Below, piece after piece: positions 1-8,448 of a stretch of DNA of 64,000 bases. The notes below the pieces were generated by a model, which was given only the letters and a program-made list of their open reading frames with translations, did not search any database and was not told where the DNA came from. Position 1 is the first letter of the stretch. Every line of letters begins with the position of its first letter. The stretch is from an uncultured Sutterella sp. (lineage in GTDB: Bacteria; Pseudomonadota; Gammaproteobacteria; Burkholderiales; Burkholderiaceae_F), in contig CAJKAP010000008.1 of NCBI GenBank assembly GCA_905197905.1, positions 1-64,000 on the forward strand, read 5' to 3'. Both the position numbers and the translations under genes were made by a program.

Positions 1-143
1 CGTCTTTCGGCTTTCCTTCAAAGTGCGAACTTCGTAAGTTTTTTGAGACCTCATTGCTGAGTCTCCACTTGCCGATGTTCACACTTATCGGTTCGTTGAA
101 TTCAAATTTTTAAAGATCAATCTTCGTAAAGAAGAGAAAAAGC
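1..143 (-). other. rRNA operon leader (16S gene lies beyond the left edge)
   Basis: On the minus strand this stretch follows two tandem strong promoters and contains a boxA-like antitermination element, TGATCTTTAA, at 110-119. The downstream text (AAGTGTGAACATCGGC, then a CTCAGCAATGAGGTCTC hairpin-like run) resembles betaproteobacterial rRNA leaders or spacers. No mature rRNA sequence is recognised inside the window, so the 16S gene should start just left of position 1. This is inferred from promoter strength, boxA and the absence of any ORF. Confidence 0.6.
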
Positions 144-172
144 ATTCTATATAAGACTTTTTCGTTTGTCAA
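144..172 (-). promoter_or_regulatory. Downstream rRNA promoter (P2-like)
   Basis: On the minus strand, TTGACA (167-172) is followed after 17 bases by TAGAAT (144-149). It is the second of two tandem near-consensus promoters about 93 bp apart, an arrangement typical of rRNA operons. The boxA-like element lies about 25 bases further downstream. Confidence 0.75.
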
Positions 173-236
173 GGTTTGGCGAAAATATTTTTAACTTCTC
201 GTCAAGCGCTTGCTGTTCTGAGCGAATAGAAGCAGT

Positions 237-265
237 ATTATGCAGAAGTCTTTTCTATTTGTCAA
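237..265 (-). promoter_or_regulatory. Upstream rRNA promoter (P1-like)
   Basis: On the minus strand, TTGACA (260-265) is followed after exactly 17 bases by CATAAT (237-242). This is a near-consensus sigma-70 promoter pointing left toward the rRNA leader. Confidence 0.75.
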
Positions 266-357
266 GGGTGTTTTTTGCCGTTAGGCAGTTTTTTTCATCG
301 CTCGGACTCAATCGCTAAACTAGTCCTTACCTCATTATTCATCACGGAAGTCACACA

Positions 358-2139
358 ATGATCAAATACACCATTACGCCCGATGAGCTACACCATGCTT
401 ACCATGTAGAGCTTGAGCTTTCCACGCCCCCTAGAGAAGGACGCTTTCAGATGGCTAATTGGACAAGCGGCAGCTATATCATTCGTGACTTTGCCCAACA
501 TGTCTTTGATGTGAAGGCGAGCTCTGGGTCAGTTTGCCAAGTCGAAAAGAATCGCTGGGATATCCGATCTCCTGATCCAACGAAACCTTTTACTTTGTCT
601 TGGTCTGTTTTTGCCAATGCCAACCGCGTGCATGAACTCTTTATAGATAGGGACTACGGTTTTATCAATCCGCCCGCGCTCCTGCTCTTTCTAGAAGAGA
701 TGCAAGAAGAACCTGCTGAAATCGTCTTTAAGACAGATTACGTGGTACACACGAGTCTCGCCCCTGAGACATTTACGCTCTCAGCGTCTTATACAGTGCC
801 GACACTCGAAGAACTACTCGATACGCCATTTACTTTAACCTCACCTGAGGCTTTAACACAGGTAGTCGATTTTTCTGTGGCAGGCGTGCCACATCGCTTC
901 CTCTTCACTGGCGCCTCCTCTCTTGACCTTGAGCGTATTGCAAACGACACCAAAACTGTGTGTGAGAAAACGATAGAACTCTGGCAAATGGCACCATTTC
1001 CCCACTACCTATTCCACTGCCATGTAGGTCACGGGCTCTATAACGGGTTAGAGCACCAAAGCTGCTGTGTTTTGCAGTTTGATTCTGATGATCTTCCTGG
1101 AGCAGGTGAGGCGACGTCGCCCAAAAAGTACTCTGAATTCCTAGAGCTCGTCGCTCATGAGTATTTTCATGCTTGGCTCGTCAAATTCTTACGCCCAGCA
1201 ACCTACTTGCCAAACTACCCTTTCTGTGGCACGGAAGCCTATACCGAAATGCTCTGGGTTTTTGAAGGATTTACGTCATACTACGAGCAACGCATTCCGT
1301 ACCTCGCAGGAATGGTGACTGAGCAAGAGTTCCTCGAAAACTTGAGTAAACGCTTTTCTGGAGTCACTAGCAAAGAAGGGTTTAAGGAAGAAACGCTTAT
1401 CGATGCTAGTCGCCTCGCGTGGATCCATCTCTATAAGCAAAGTGCAAATAGTCCCTATCACCACACGTCTTATTACGGTAAAGGCGCAATCGTTGCTTTC
1501 TTCTTAGATGCTCTTATCCGTCAAAACTCTGAGGGAAGCCTCTCGTTAGACACACTCTTGAGAGACTGGTTTATCGAAGCGACGCTCAACCCAGACCAAC
1601 GCGGGCTTACAGAAGGCGGGTTCGGCGCGCTCTGTACGCGCCTTAACTATGGGAACATGAGTGATCTTGTTGAAAAATTGACGCGTACTCACGACGATGC
1701 TCTCTGGCAGGAACAATGGAAAATAGCTTGTAAGGTTTTTGGCTTGGAAATAAAAGAAGAGAAAAAGTCAGACCTTGCTTCTTACTGGGGACTTTGGATG
1801 AAAGAAGGAACTACCACGGTCGCCTATACCCCTACGCAAGGTGCAGCATTCCAAGCAGGGCTTTTTGCAGGAGACGAAATCGTCGCCATTGATGGGGTAC
1901 GCGTGACAGCGGCTCGTTTTGAGCGCCAAGTGATGCAACGCCTCTTCGCGAAAAAGCCGATCACTGTCACATTCTTCCGTCGAGACTTACTGCGTACAAC
2001 GGAAGTCAAAGCAGACGGTGCGGCACAGTTAGAACTTTCTGTGCTCATTCGCAGCTCAGAACTCACTCCTGCTAAGGGATGTGACAATTGGTTTATCCAC
2101 TCGCCAGAAGAAAGAAAAGAAGCCTCACAAGTTAAATAG
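358..2139 (+). CDS. M61 family metallopeptidase with PDZ domain
   Basis: This 593-residue protein matches the M61 (glycyl aminopeptidase-like) layout. It has an N-terminal beta-rich domain, a zinc-binding HEYFH motif (H267, E268, H271) within a catalytic domain that also carries the family's GLEH-type segment near residue 230, and a C-terminal PDZ domain around residues 490-560 (AGLFAGDEIVAIDG). It should be a zinc aminopeptidase. No clear signal peptide is visible, so a cytoplasmic location is likely. It stands alone, reading away from the rRNA operon, and its 3' end overlaps the convergent ung gene by 8 bp. Family assignment is strong; the physiological substrate is unknown. Confidence 0.9.
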   Translation: MIKYTITPDELHHAYHVELELSTPPREGRFQMANWTSGSYIIRDFAQHVFDVKASSGSVCQVEKNRWDIRSPDPTKPFTLSWSVFANANRVHELFIDRDYGFINPPALLLFLEEMQEEPAEIVFKTDYVVHTSLAPETFTLSASYTVPTLEELLDTPFTLTSPEALTQVVDFSVAGVPHRFLFTGASSLDLERIANDTKTVCEKTIELWQMAPFPHYLFHCHVGHGLYNGLEHQSCCVLQFDSDDLPGAGEATSPKKYSEFLELVAHEYFHAWLVKFLRPATYLPNYPFCGTEAYTEMLWVFEGFTSYYEQRIPYLAGMVTEQEFLENLSKRFSGVTSKEGFKEETLIDASRLAWIHLYKQSANSPYHHTSYYGKGAIVAFFLDALIRQNSEGSLSLDTLLRDWFIEATLNPDQRGLTEGGFGALCTRLNYGNMSDLVEKLTRTHDDALWQEQWKIACKVFGLEIKEEKKSDLASYWGLWMKEGTTTVAYTPTQGAAFQAGLFAGDEIVAIDGVRVTAARFERQVMQRLFAKKPITVTFFRRDLLRTTEVKADGAAQLELSVLIRSSELTPAKGCDNWFIHSPEERKEASQVK

Positions 2140-2845
2140 TCCAGTCAACCTCGCCGAGCCCTCGTTCGGCGAGCCACGCATTCGTCTGGCTAAAATGACG
2201 GCAACCTAAAAAAGGCTCTGGCGGACGAAGCGCTGAAAGTGGTGAAGGATGATTTGCCGTGAGCACCAAGTGCTTATACTCATCAATCAGCGGGCGCTTT
2301 GATTGCGCATAAGCGCCCCAAAGCAAAAATACGCAGTGCTTTTGTTTTTCTGAGAGCATATGAATCAACTCATCCGTGAGTGTTTGCCAACCCCATTTTG
2401 CATGAGCACCAGGCTTATTCATCGTTACCGTGAGGACACTATTGAGAAGTAACACACCCTGTTTAGCCCATGGCACAAGCGAAGTATTTTTCGTCATCGG
2501 AATACCCAGATCTGCCATCAACTCCTTTTTGATATTTCTGAGCGACGGGGGAACCTTCATTCCATCGGGGACAGAAAACGCCAGACCTTCAGCCTGAGCA
2601 GGATTGTGGTAAGGATCCTGCCCCAAAATTACTACTTTCGTTTTCTCAAAAGGTGTCAATTGTAAAGCACGAAAAACCGCAGGTGGATAGACAGGATCGC
2701 CTACTGCAACGGTTTCCTTTAAATGGCCAACAATCCCTCTGCCAACTTCCGACTCCATAAACGCAGATACCACCTGGGACCACGTAGTGTCTTCTGGCAA
2801 GCTCAAATCGGGCAAGCTGAGATCGAAAGGAAGTTCTGGTGTCAT
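2132..2845 (-). CDS. ung: Uracil-DNA glycosylase
   Basis: The 237-residue protein removes uracil from DNA as the first step of base excision repair. The catalytic water-activating loop GQDPYH is present (VVILGQDPYHNPAQAEGLAF), as is the C-terminal HPSPLS leucine-loop motif, so this is a family 1 UDG with all key residues. It is the last gene of a leftward operon. Its ATG overlaps the stop of the upstream LprI-like gene by 4 bp (ATGA), and its own end overlaps the M61 gene. Length is normal for the family. Confidence 0.96.
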   Translation of the reverse strand: MTPELPFDLSLPDLSLPEDTTWSQVVSAFMESEVGRGIVGHLKETVAVGDPVYPPAVFRALQLTPFEKTKVVILGQDPYHNPAQAEGLAFSVPDGMKVPPSLRNIKKELMADLGIPMTKNTSLVPWAKQGVLLLNSVLTVTMNKPGAHAKWGWQTLTDELIHMLSEKQKHCVFLLWGAYAQSKRPLIDEYKHLVLTANHPSPLSALRPPEPFLGCRHFSQTNAWLAERGLGEVDWTI

Positions 2846-3288
2846 TCTTTCTCTGCGCTCAAGTAACGGTTCTCTAACATATCCACGCGCATGCGGTAGA
2901 GATTAATTTCGCAAGACAAATCTTCGTTAGACTGATCAAGCTTATCTCCAGGATTCATCACCTTCATCACATTGCATTCACGATCAACATAGTTTTCAAA
3001 AGACTGATTCGCCTTCATGTGCGAATCAGTCACGGACTTATTGCCCTTTTTCTTGTCGAGCGCCTTGGCAATCAAAAAAACACGTTCCGTCACGTCCTTG
3101 TGCTCTTTTTTCACCATACTCAATTCTTGCGTCAAACAGTCATTGAGTCTAGCGGGTAAGTTTTGTGCTTGCTTGTAGCACTGAGCTAACTTTTCTTCAG
3201 TCATCACTGTGGTCTTCACTGCTGCTTGGGCAAACGAAACACCCATCAACAACGCTCCCAACACACCAGCCGTTTTCATCTTCATCAT
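2842..3288 (-). CDS. LprI/DUF1311-like secreted protein
   Basis: This 148-residue protein has an N-terminal signal peptide (basic MMKMK, a hydrophobic run, cleavage likely after AQA). The mature part has spaced cysteines (residues about 37, 51, 104 and 124) and helical repeats like the DUF1311 or lysozyme-inhibitor LprI N-terminal domain. The first ATG is preceded by GGAG at 8 bases. It sits between gph and ung in a leftward operon. A periplasmic location is likely. The lysozyme-inhibitor role is only a family label; actual function is unknown. Confidence 0.65.
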   Translation of the reverse strand: MMKMKTAGVLGALLMGVSFAQAAVKTTVMTEEKLAQCYKQAQNLPARLNDCLTQELSMVKKEHKDVTERVFLIAKALDKKKGNKSVTDSHMKANQSFENYVDRECNVMKVMNPGDKLDQSNEDLSCEINLYRMRVDMLENRYLSAEKE

Positions 3289-3318
3289 TCTTTTTACTCC
3301 ACAGCGTTTATCGAAAAT

Positions 3319-4011
3319 TTACTTAAATCTGCCTTGCACCACTGCGTCGCACACAGCTTTAGCATCTCGGTAGCAACGCGTGAACCCTTCTTCTATAGCC
3401 CATTCTTCAATAGAAACGCCCTCGTTGTACCCCGTTTTCACAAGCGCTTCGCGAACCTTTGCGGCGCGAGCGGCTAAGGCATCGTTACGACTGTCTCCCA
3501 CCATAATGGTCACGCCTTTCGTGACGCCCAAATCCTTCATCGCTTTTTCGAGCATATCAGGGGCGGGCTTATTTCGAGGACAGTCGTCCCCTGCAACGAT
3601 GACATCAAAAAGAGACAAAATGCCACGGTGTTCCAAAAATTCCACCGCTAAATCGTGCCACTTATTGGTAACCAAACCAATCTTTATCCCAGCGGCGCGC
3701 AGTTCTTTAAGTCCCTCAATCGTGCCTGGAAAAAATTCAGTATATTCGCCAGCGGTATCACCCCAATGCTTGATCAAAAGCGAAAGAAGCGCTTCGCAAG
3801 AAGCGCTATCTGTTGGCAAGGATTGAGAGGTCAGAATTCTCTGAACTAAGACCTGCACACCACGACCTATCATGTCGCATACTTGCTCTTTACTGGGGGA
3901 TGGATGCCCGAGCTCAGTCATGGCACGTCGCACTCCCTCATAGAGTTCTGGGAGGGAGTCCACCAACGTGCCGTCTAAATCAAAAAGAACCGCTTTAATG
4001 TCTCGTCCCAT
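3319..4011 (-). CDS. gph: Phosphoglycolate phosphatase (HAD family)
   Basis: The 230-residue HAD hydrolase begins with the nucleophile motif FDLDGTLVDS. It has motif II (VTNK), motif III lysine in the RNKPAPD segment, and motif IV GDSRND. Size and sequence fit Gph, which dephosphorylates 2-phosphoglycolate produced during DNA 3'-end repair or oxygenation. It lies 2 bp downstream of rpe in the same leftward operon, the classic rpe-gph pair of proteobacteria. Specificity within the HAD family is inferred from that pairing. Confidence 0.9.
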   Translation of the reverse strand: MGRDIKAVLFDLDGTLVDSLPELYEGVRRAMTELGHPSPSKEQVCDMIGRGVQVLVQRILTSQSLPTDSASCEALLSLLIKHWGDTAGEYTEFFPGTIEGLKELRAAGIKIGLVTNKWHDLAVEFLEHRGILSLFDVIVAGDDCPRNKPAPDMLEKAMKDLGVTKGVTIMVGDSRNDALAARAAKVREALVKTGYNEGVSIEEWAIEEGFTRCYRDAKAVCDAVVQGRFK

Positions 4012-4013
4012 TA

Positions 4014-4706
4014 TTAACCCTCAAGTGTTTCAACGGCAGCGCGCATCTGTTCTATCACATCTGCGTAGCCACAAGCATTGCCCGCACCAAAAATCGCAGA
4101 GCCAGCCACAAACGTATCAGCACCTGCCTTAGCTACTTCGGCAATGTTGCTCACTTTAATGCCGCCATCGACTTCAAGGGCAATATGGCGACCAGTGACG
4201 CGCTCATAAGCGTCCAACTTTTCACGTACGCGAGCAATTTTATCGAGCGAAGAGGGAATAAAACTTTGACCACCAAAACCAGGGTTGACACTCATAATCA
4301 GCACCAGGTCCAAGCGATCCATTTCGTAGTCCAAATAGGAAAGCGGTGTCGCTGGATTAAAGACCAAGCCAGCCTTCATCTTGTGGTTGTGGATGAGTTG
4401 CAAGGTACGGTCAATATGACGCGTCGCTTCGCAGTGGAAAGTCACTATGTCCGCACCAGCTTCAGCAAATGCCGGAATGATTTCATCCACAGGTTCTACC
4501 ATCAAATGCACGTCGATGGGTTTACGGGAATATGGACGAATGGCCTTCAACACGCCTGGCCCGATCGTGAGGTTGGGGACATAGTGATTATCCATCACGT
4601 CAAAATGAATCCAGTCAGCACCCGCAGTGATCACGTCTGTCACTTCTTGACCTAAATTGGCAAAGTCCGCAGACAGGATCGACGGGGCAATCGTACATCT
4701 AGACAT
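4014..4706 (-). CDS. rpe: Ribulose-phosphate 3-epimerase
   Basis: This 230-residue TIM-barrel protein starts with the family signature IAPSILSADFANLG. It carries HFDVMDNHYVPN (metal-binding His and Asp), VHLMVE, MSVNPGFGGQSFI and the catalytic Asp in EVDGGIK. It interconverts ribulose-5-phosphate and xylulose-5-phosphate in the pentose phosphate pathway. The ATG follows an AAAGGAA ribosome binding site at 7 bases. It is the first gene of the leftward set rpe-gph-LprI-like-ung. Confidence 0.96.
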   Translation of the reverse strand: MSRCTIAPSILSADFANLGQEVTDVITAGADWIHFDVMDNHYVPNLTIGPGVLKAIRPYSRKPIDVHLMVEPVDEIIPAFAEAGADIVTFHCEATRHIDRTLQLIHNHKMKAGLVFNPATPLSYLDYEMDRLDLVLIMSVNPGFGGQSFIPSSLDKIARVREKLDAYERVTGRHIALEVDGGIKVSNIAEVAKAGADTFVAGSAIFGAGNACGYADVIEQMRAAVETLEG

Positions 4707-4922
4707 AACACTGTTCCTTTTGGATGAAGAAGAGGAGAGGTTTTATATTGTATAGGCTAGAAGCAAAACTCTCAGCCTCAAACGGTAAGGATTATCGACG
4801 AAATTGGTGAAATTCTGACACGAAAAAATCTACTCGCCAAGCGCGTTCCTGCTACTGAGTTTCGTCCCAATACACTAAAATGCTCTCACCGATTCGTCTA
4901 AAACCAGAAAGGATATCCCTCC

Positions 4923-6116
4923 ATGCTTAGTCAACGCAGTCTGATTCGCCTCTCTGCTTTGGTCTTGTCATTTGGGCTCCTCAGCGCCTGTACAACCGTG
5001 GACGTTGAGCATCAAGTGCCCTCAACAACACCGCAAGCACCCGAGAAAAGTAAAGTCCAATTCTCCCTTGCTTCTTGGCAAAGCGTACCCGTTACCGAAA
5101 GTCGTTCTTGGGCTAACGCCCTCACCGCACTCAAGCAATCTTGCAACGCATTGGTCTCTCAGCCTGCCTGGAGCACGATTTGTCGACAAGCCTCACTCAC
5201 GACTGCTATGGGAGCAGAAAAGTTCTTTCGCACAGAATTCACCCCTTGGCAAGTGTTGGCAACCACACCAGAAAACTCCTTCAATACTGGCTTGATGACG
5301 GGATACTATGAGCCGCTCCTTCATGGCTCTCGCACCCGTCAAGGTAAATACCAGTATCCCCTCTATGGTGTGCCTGATGACTTAATTGTGGTGGATTTAT
5401 CCTCGCTCTACCCACAACTCAAAGGGATGCGTTTGCGCGGTAAGCTCCAAGGGCGCACCTTGGTGCCCTATGACTCTCGAGAACAAATCAATAAGCGCAC
5501 AGACTTAAGTCGTAAAGCGATTGCTTGGGTTGATGATGAGATTGCCGCCTTCTTCTTGCAAATTCAAGGCTCGGGTCGTATTCGCTTGCCTAATGGATCG
5601 ATGATGCGAGTGGGTTATGCTGACCAAAATGGTCACCAATACCGCGGTATTGGCAATGTGCTCATTCGCAGCGGTGAACTGAAAGCGAACGAAGCCTCGA
5701 TGCAAGGCATTCAAGCTTGGGCTCGCCGCAATCCGAGTCGTGTCAAAGCCGTACTTGCTCAGAATCCGAGTTATGTGTTTTTCCAAGAACGTCCAGGTGA
5801 CCCTACTATTGGTCCACAGGGTTCTCAAGGTGTTCCACTCACGCCTGAGGCCAGCGTGGCAGTAGACCGCCAGTTCTGGAAAATGGGCACAGTCTTTTTA
5901 GTCTCGGCCTCTCAGTCTGTCCCTAGACTCGCTTTCACTCGCCCTGTTGTTGCGCAAGACACGGGCGGAGCTATTCGTGGTCCAATTCGTTTTGACTACT
6001 TCTGGGGCTTTGGTGACGAAGCAGGACGAAAAGCAGGTCGCCAAAAGAGTGATGCTCGTGCTTGGGTCTTAGTGCCCCGTGGTATGAAGCCACAGGATAT
6101 GCAAAGCACGCCTTAA
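4923..6116 (+). CDS. mltA: Membrane-bound lytic murein transglycosylase A
   Basis: The 397-residue lipoprotein has a signal peptide ending in a lipobox (LLSAC, Cys23), so it should be outer-membrane anchored. The MltA barrel region includes TGYYEP, the PYDSREQIN segment, FFLQIQGSGRIRLPNG and the C-terminal 3D domain, with catalytic Asp in VAQDTGGAIRGPIRFDYFWG. It cleaves peptidoglycan glycan strands to 1,6-anhydro-muropeptides. An AGAAAGGA ribosome binding site precedes the ATG. It is a monocistronic unit, convergent with the DsbC/G-like gene. Confidence 0.94.
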   Translation: MLSQRSLIRLSALVLSFGLLSACTTVDVEHQVPSTTPQAPEKSKVQFSLASWQSVPVTESRSWANALTALKQSCNALVSQPAWSTICRQASLTTAMGAEKFFRTEFTPWQVLATTPENSFNTGLMTGYYEPLLHGSRTRQGKYQYPLYGVPDDLIVVDLSSLYPQLKGMRLRGKLQGRTLVPYDSREQINKRTDLSRKAIAWVDDEIAAFFLQIQGSGRIRLPNGSMMRVGYADQNGHQYRGIGNVLIRSGELKANEASMQGIQAWARRNPSRVKAVLAQNPSYVFFQERPGDPTIGPQGSQGVPLTPEASVAVDRQFWKMGTVFLVSASQSVPRLAFTRPVVAQDTGGAIRGPIRFDYFWGFGDEAGRKAGRQKSDARAWVLVPRGMKPQDMQSTP

Positions 6117-6131
6117 CTCATTGCCCAAAAC

Positions 6132-6168
6132 AAAATCGCGAAGCCAATTTTAATAGCCTCGCGATTTT
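6132..6168. terminator. Bidirectional terminator between mltA and the Dsb gene
   Basis: AAAATCGCG (6132-6140) pairs with CGCGATTTT (6160-6168). The A run on one side and T run on the other let it serve both convergent genes. Confidence 0.75.
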
Positions 6169-6182
6169 TCTTTGTCAGAAAA

Positions 6183-6887
6183 TTAGTTTCCTTTCAAGTG
6201 ACGTTCTAAGACATCTTCTGGAATGGCTCCACGAACCATATTCCCAGACTTGAAGAACATAGTCGGAGCACTGTTGACGCCCAAGTCCGCAGCAAGAGCT
6301 AAGTTACGATCCAAAACGGAATCATCACACCCTGCTGGCACTGGTGGGAGGCTCTTTCTCCCCGACATCCAAGCATGCCAAACTTCCGCTGGGTTGTTTG
6401 CACAGACCACTTCCGATTCGTTTTCCTTGCCACGCAACATCGGCGTAACAAAGGTATAAATCGTAAGGTTACTCACCTTTTCAAAAAGGCGCTCCATCTG
6501 AGCGCAGTACGTGCAGTTGGAGTCAGAGAAGACCACTACTTCGCGACTACCATCACCAAAGACTTGTTTGATCGCATCTTGGCGTGGAAAAGATGCCCAC
6601 CGCCATTCACTTTCTTTAGCCTCAGAGAGGTCTCGGCGCGTCTTCGTGTCGACAATAGGACCCGCGATCAAGTGTTGGGCATTTTCGTCAACATAAAAGA
6701 GACGACGCTGAACCCACACTTGCCAGAGACCTTTCACTGGAGAGGGTTCTATCTGTTCAACGTCCCAATTGAATTGATCTTTGAGGGACGTCTTAATGGC
6801 GTCTTCTTCTGGGCTAGCGAAAGCAGAACTGATGCCTGTGGTTGCAAAAACCGCCATCATCAAAAGGGAGATTGTGTTTTTCTTCAT
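6183..6887 (-). CDS. DsbC/DsbG-like periplasmic thiol:disulfide oxidoreductase
   Basis: The 234-residue protein has a signal peptide (KK, hydrophobic core, cleavage near AFA-S). An N-terminal dimerisation-like domain of about 90 residues precedes a thioredoxin fold. The active site is CTYC in FSDSNCTYCAQME, and the cis-proline is in NSAPTMFF. Two extra cysteines (VVCANN and PAGCDD) match the second disulfide seen in DsbC-type isomerases. It probably isomerises or reduces wrong disulfides in the periplasm. Whether it is DsbC or DsbG cannot be settled by eye. Confidence 0.85.
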   Translation of the reverse strand: MKKNTISLLMMAVFATTGISSAFASPEEDAIKTSLKDQFNWDVEQIEPSPVKGLWQVWVQRRLFYVDENAQHLIAGPIVDTKTRRDLSEAKESEWRWASFPRQDAIKQVFGDGSREVVVFSDSNCTYCAQMERLFEKVSNLTIYTFVTPMLRGKENESEVVCANNPAEVWHAWMSGRKSLPPVPAGCDDSVLDRNLALAADLGVNSAPTMFFKSGNMVRGAIPEDVLERHLKGN

Positions 6888-7175
6888 GAAACAGAAACCT
6901 CAGTGTTCATCGGAGAGCGTCATGGATGGCGCGCTTACAGGCGCGATGGAACACAAAAAAGACTAAATACTTGCAACGGCACACCGAGAAAACTTATAGG
7001 ACTAATCTTTCCAACAGGCGTTGCTTTGAGAGTGCATTCAAAGTGTACACAGATTCTGCAAGGAGGAATGAAAAAAATTGCTAAAGCCCATAGAGGAAAA
7101 ATGTATCTGAAGCTTCAGTTCATACCGTGTAATTGGTATAAACCCCAAAAAATAGCTTTTCTTCAACAGAAACCC
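6888..7175. other. Intergenic region, no gene seen
   Basis: Between the Dsb gene and the tRNA-Phe promoter I see no supported gene. A 41-codon reading frame starting at 7069 has AGGAGG only one base before its ATG and shows no recognisable features, so I do not call it. The region should hold the leftward promoter of the Dsb gene. Confidence 0.4.
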
Positions 7176-7204
7176 TTGCATTATTTTCAATAAGCCCATA
7201 AAAT
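7176..7204 (+). promoter_or_regulatory. tRNA-Phe promoter
   Basis: TTGCAT (7176-7181) is followed after 17 bases by TAAAAT (7199-7204), ending 21 bases before the first tRNA. It is a good sigma-70 match and probably drives both tRNA copies. Confidence 0.7.
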
Positions 7205-7225
7205 CTGTCCTCTATCCCTTGTGGA

Positions 7226-7301
7226 GGCTAGGTAGCTCAGTTGGTAGAGCAGCGGATTGAAAATCCGCGTGTCGGCGGTTCGATTCCGTCCCTAGCCACC
7301 A
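7226..7301 (+). tRNA. tRNA-Phe (GAA), copy 1
   Basis: A 76-base cloverleaf with acceptor GGCTAGG/CCTAGCC, D-arm GCTC..GAGC, anticodon stem GCGGA/TCCGC around TTGAAAA (anticodon GAA), T-arm GGCGG TTCGATT CCGTC (with a G·U closure), and an encoded ACCA end. Confidence 0.97.
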
Positions 7302-7356
7302 TCACTTCTGAGATGGTTGGCCGATGGTCTTCGCCACTCTCCAATCAGTCTCTGAC

Positions 7357-7432
7357 GGCTAGGTAGCTCAGTTGGTAGAGCAGCGGATTGAAAATCCGCG
7401 TGTCGGCGGTTCGATTCCGTCCCTAGCCACCA
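7357..7432 (+). tRNA. tRNA-Phe (GAA), copy 2
   Basis: Identical over all 76 bases to the copy 55 bp upstream, including the encoded CCA. The tandem pair is probably co-transcribed. Confidence 0.97.
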
Positions 7433-7520
7433 CCTCTTCTTCTTTCTCCCCCCTTTCAGAACAAAAAGAGGACAACTTTTTTTGTCTCCAAAGAAATGAC
7501 CGCTTGCATGTTTTTTCGCC

Positions 7521-8225
7521 TTAGAGGTTTTTCGCTACGTACTCTAACCAGCCTTCTTCGCGAAGTCGGCAAGCTGGGCACTCACCGCAACCATAACCCC
7601 ATTCGTGCCAATGTTTATGGTCTCCTGCGTAGCAAGTGTGCGAATCACGGCGAATGATTTCAACGAGCGGCTCTCCGCCTAGCTCATAAGCCAAGACCCA
7701 GGTTTCGGCCTTCGTGAGCCACATGAGTGGCGTTTCAATCACTACACGCGTATCAAGTCCCAAAGAAAGTGATACCTGTAGGCTCTTTAAGGTATTATCT
7801 CGGCAATCTGCATAACCCGAATAGTCCGTTTCACACATGCCCCCCACCAAGACCGTTGCGCCGCGACGATAGGCTAGCGCAGAAGCGAAAGTGAAAAATA
7901 GCAAGTTGCGTGCAGGTACAAACGTGTTGGGAACCCCATTTTCTTCAAATTCAATCTTTTTTTCGCTCGTTAGGGCGCAGTCGCTAATCTGCCCCAAAAC
8001 GGACATATCTAAACGGTGGTCTTCCCCCAACTTCTGAGCCCACTCTGGCTTCAGAGCGCCGATCTTGGAGCGAATCCCTAACCGACACTCCATTTCTACT
8101 TCGTGGCGCTGTCCGTAATCAAAACCAACAGTTTCAACTGCACTAAAGTTGGTCAAAGCCCAGGCCAAGCAGGTACTGGAATCTTGTCCACCTGAAAAGA
8201 GCACAATGGCTTTATCAGAACGCAT
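7521..8225 (-). CDS. queC: 7-cyano-7-deazaguanine (preQ0) synthase
   Basis: QueC makes preQ0 in queuosine biosynthesis. The N-terminal ATP-binding P-loop SGGQDSSTCLAWAL is present, as is the C-terminal zinc site with four cysteines (CYAGD...CGECPACRLR). I chose the ATG at 8225 (MRSDK) because AAGGA lies 10 bases upstream; a GTG two codons earlier is too close to it. The gene is divergent from hemA and about 90 bp from the second tRNA-Phe. Confidence 0.95.
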   Translation of the reverse strand: MRSDKAIVLFSGGQDSSTCLAWALTNFSAVETVGFDYGQRHEVEMECRLGIRSKIGALKPEWAQKLGEDHRLDMSVLGQISDCALTSEKKIEFEENGVPNTFVPARNLLFFTFASALAYRRGATVLVGGMCETDYSGYADCRDNTLKSLQVSLSLGLDTRVVIETPLMWLTKAETWVLAYELGGEPLVEIIRRDSHTCYAGDHKHWHEWGYGCGECPACRLREEGWLEYVAKNL

Positions 8226-8374
8226 AAACACAATCCTTTTTACTCAACAAACTAAACATTGATCAGCGCATAACAGCGTTTTGTGACACAGTCTAAGGAA
8301 AAACCATAACCCTTGTGTAGGCAACTAAGTCGTTACTGAAACAAATCCTTAAGAAATCCACAACTTTAGGTGCA

Positions 8375-8380
8375 TATAAT
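8375..8380 (+). promoter_or_regulatory. Probable hemA -10 element
   Basis: A perfect TATAAT lies in the 223-bp gap between divergent queC and hemA. No convincing -35 is seen 17 bases upstream, so only the -10 is proposed. It would leave a leader of about 60 bases before hemA, whose ATG lacks an obvious close Shine-Dalgarno sequence. Confidence 0.4.
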
Positions 8381-8448
8381 CCAATCAACATTCCACCATT
8401 TATTGTTGTGAGGTGGAGTGACCTGTCATTTTTTACCTGTAAACTGCG

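Noticed and set aside
6375..7193. 272-codon plus-strand ORF across the Dsb gene and its upstream region
   Set aside because: Antisense to a clear signal-peptide thioredoxin-fold gene; translation has no recognisable features.
7069..7193. 41-codon ORF upstream of the tRNA-Phe genes
   Set aside because: AGGAGG is only one base from the ATG, and the product shows nothing beyond basic residues. It overlaps the tRNA promoter.
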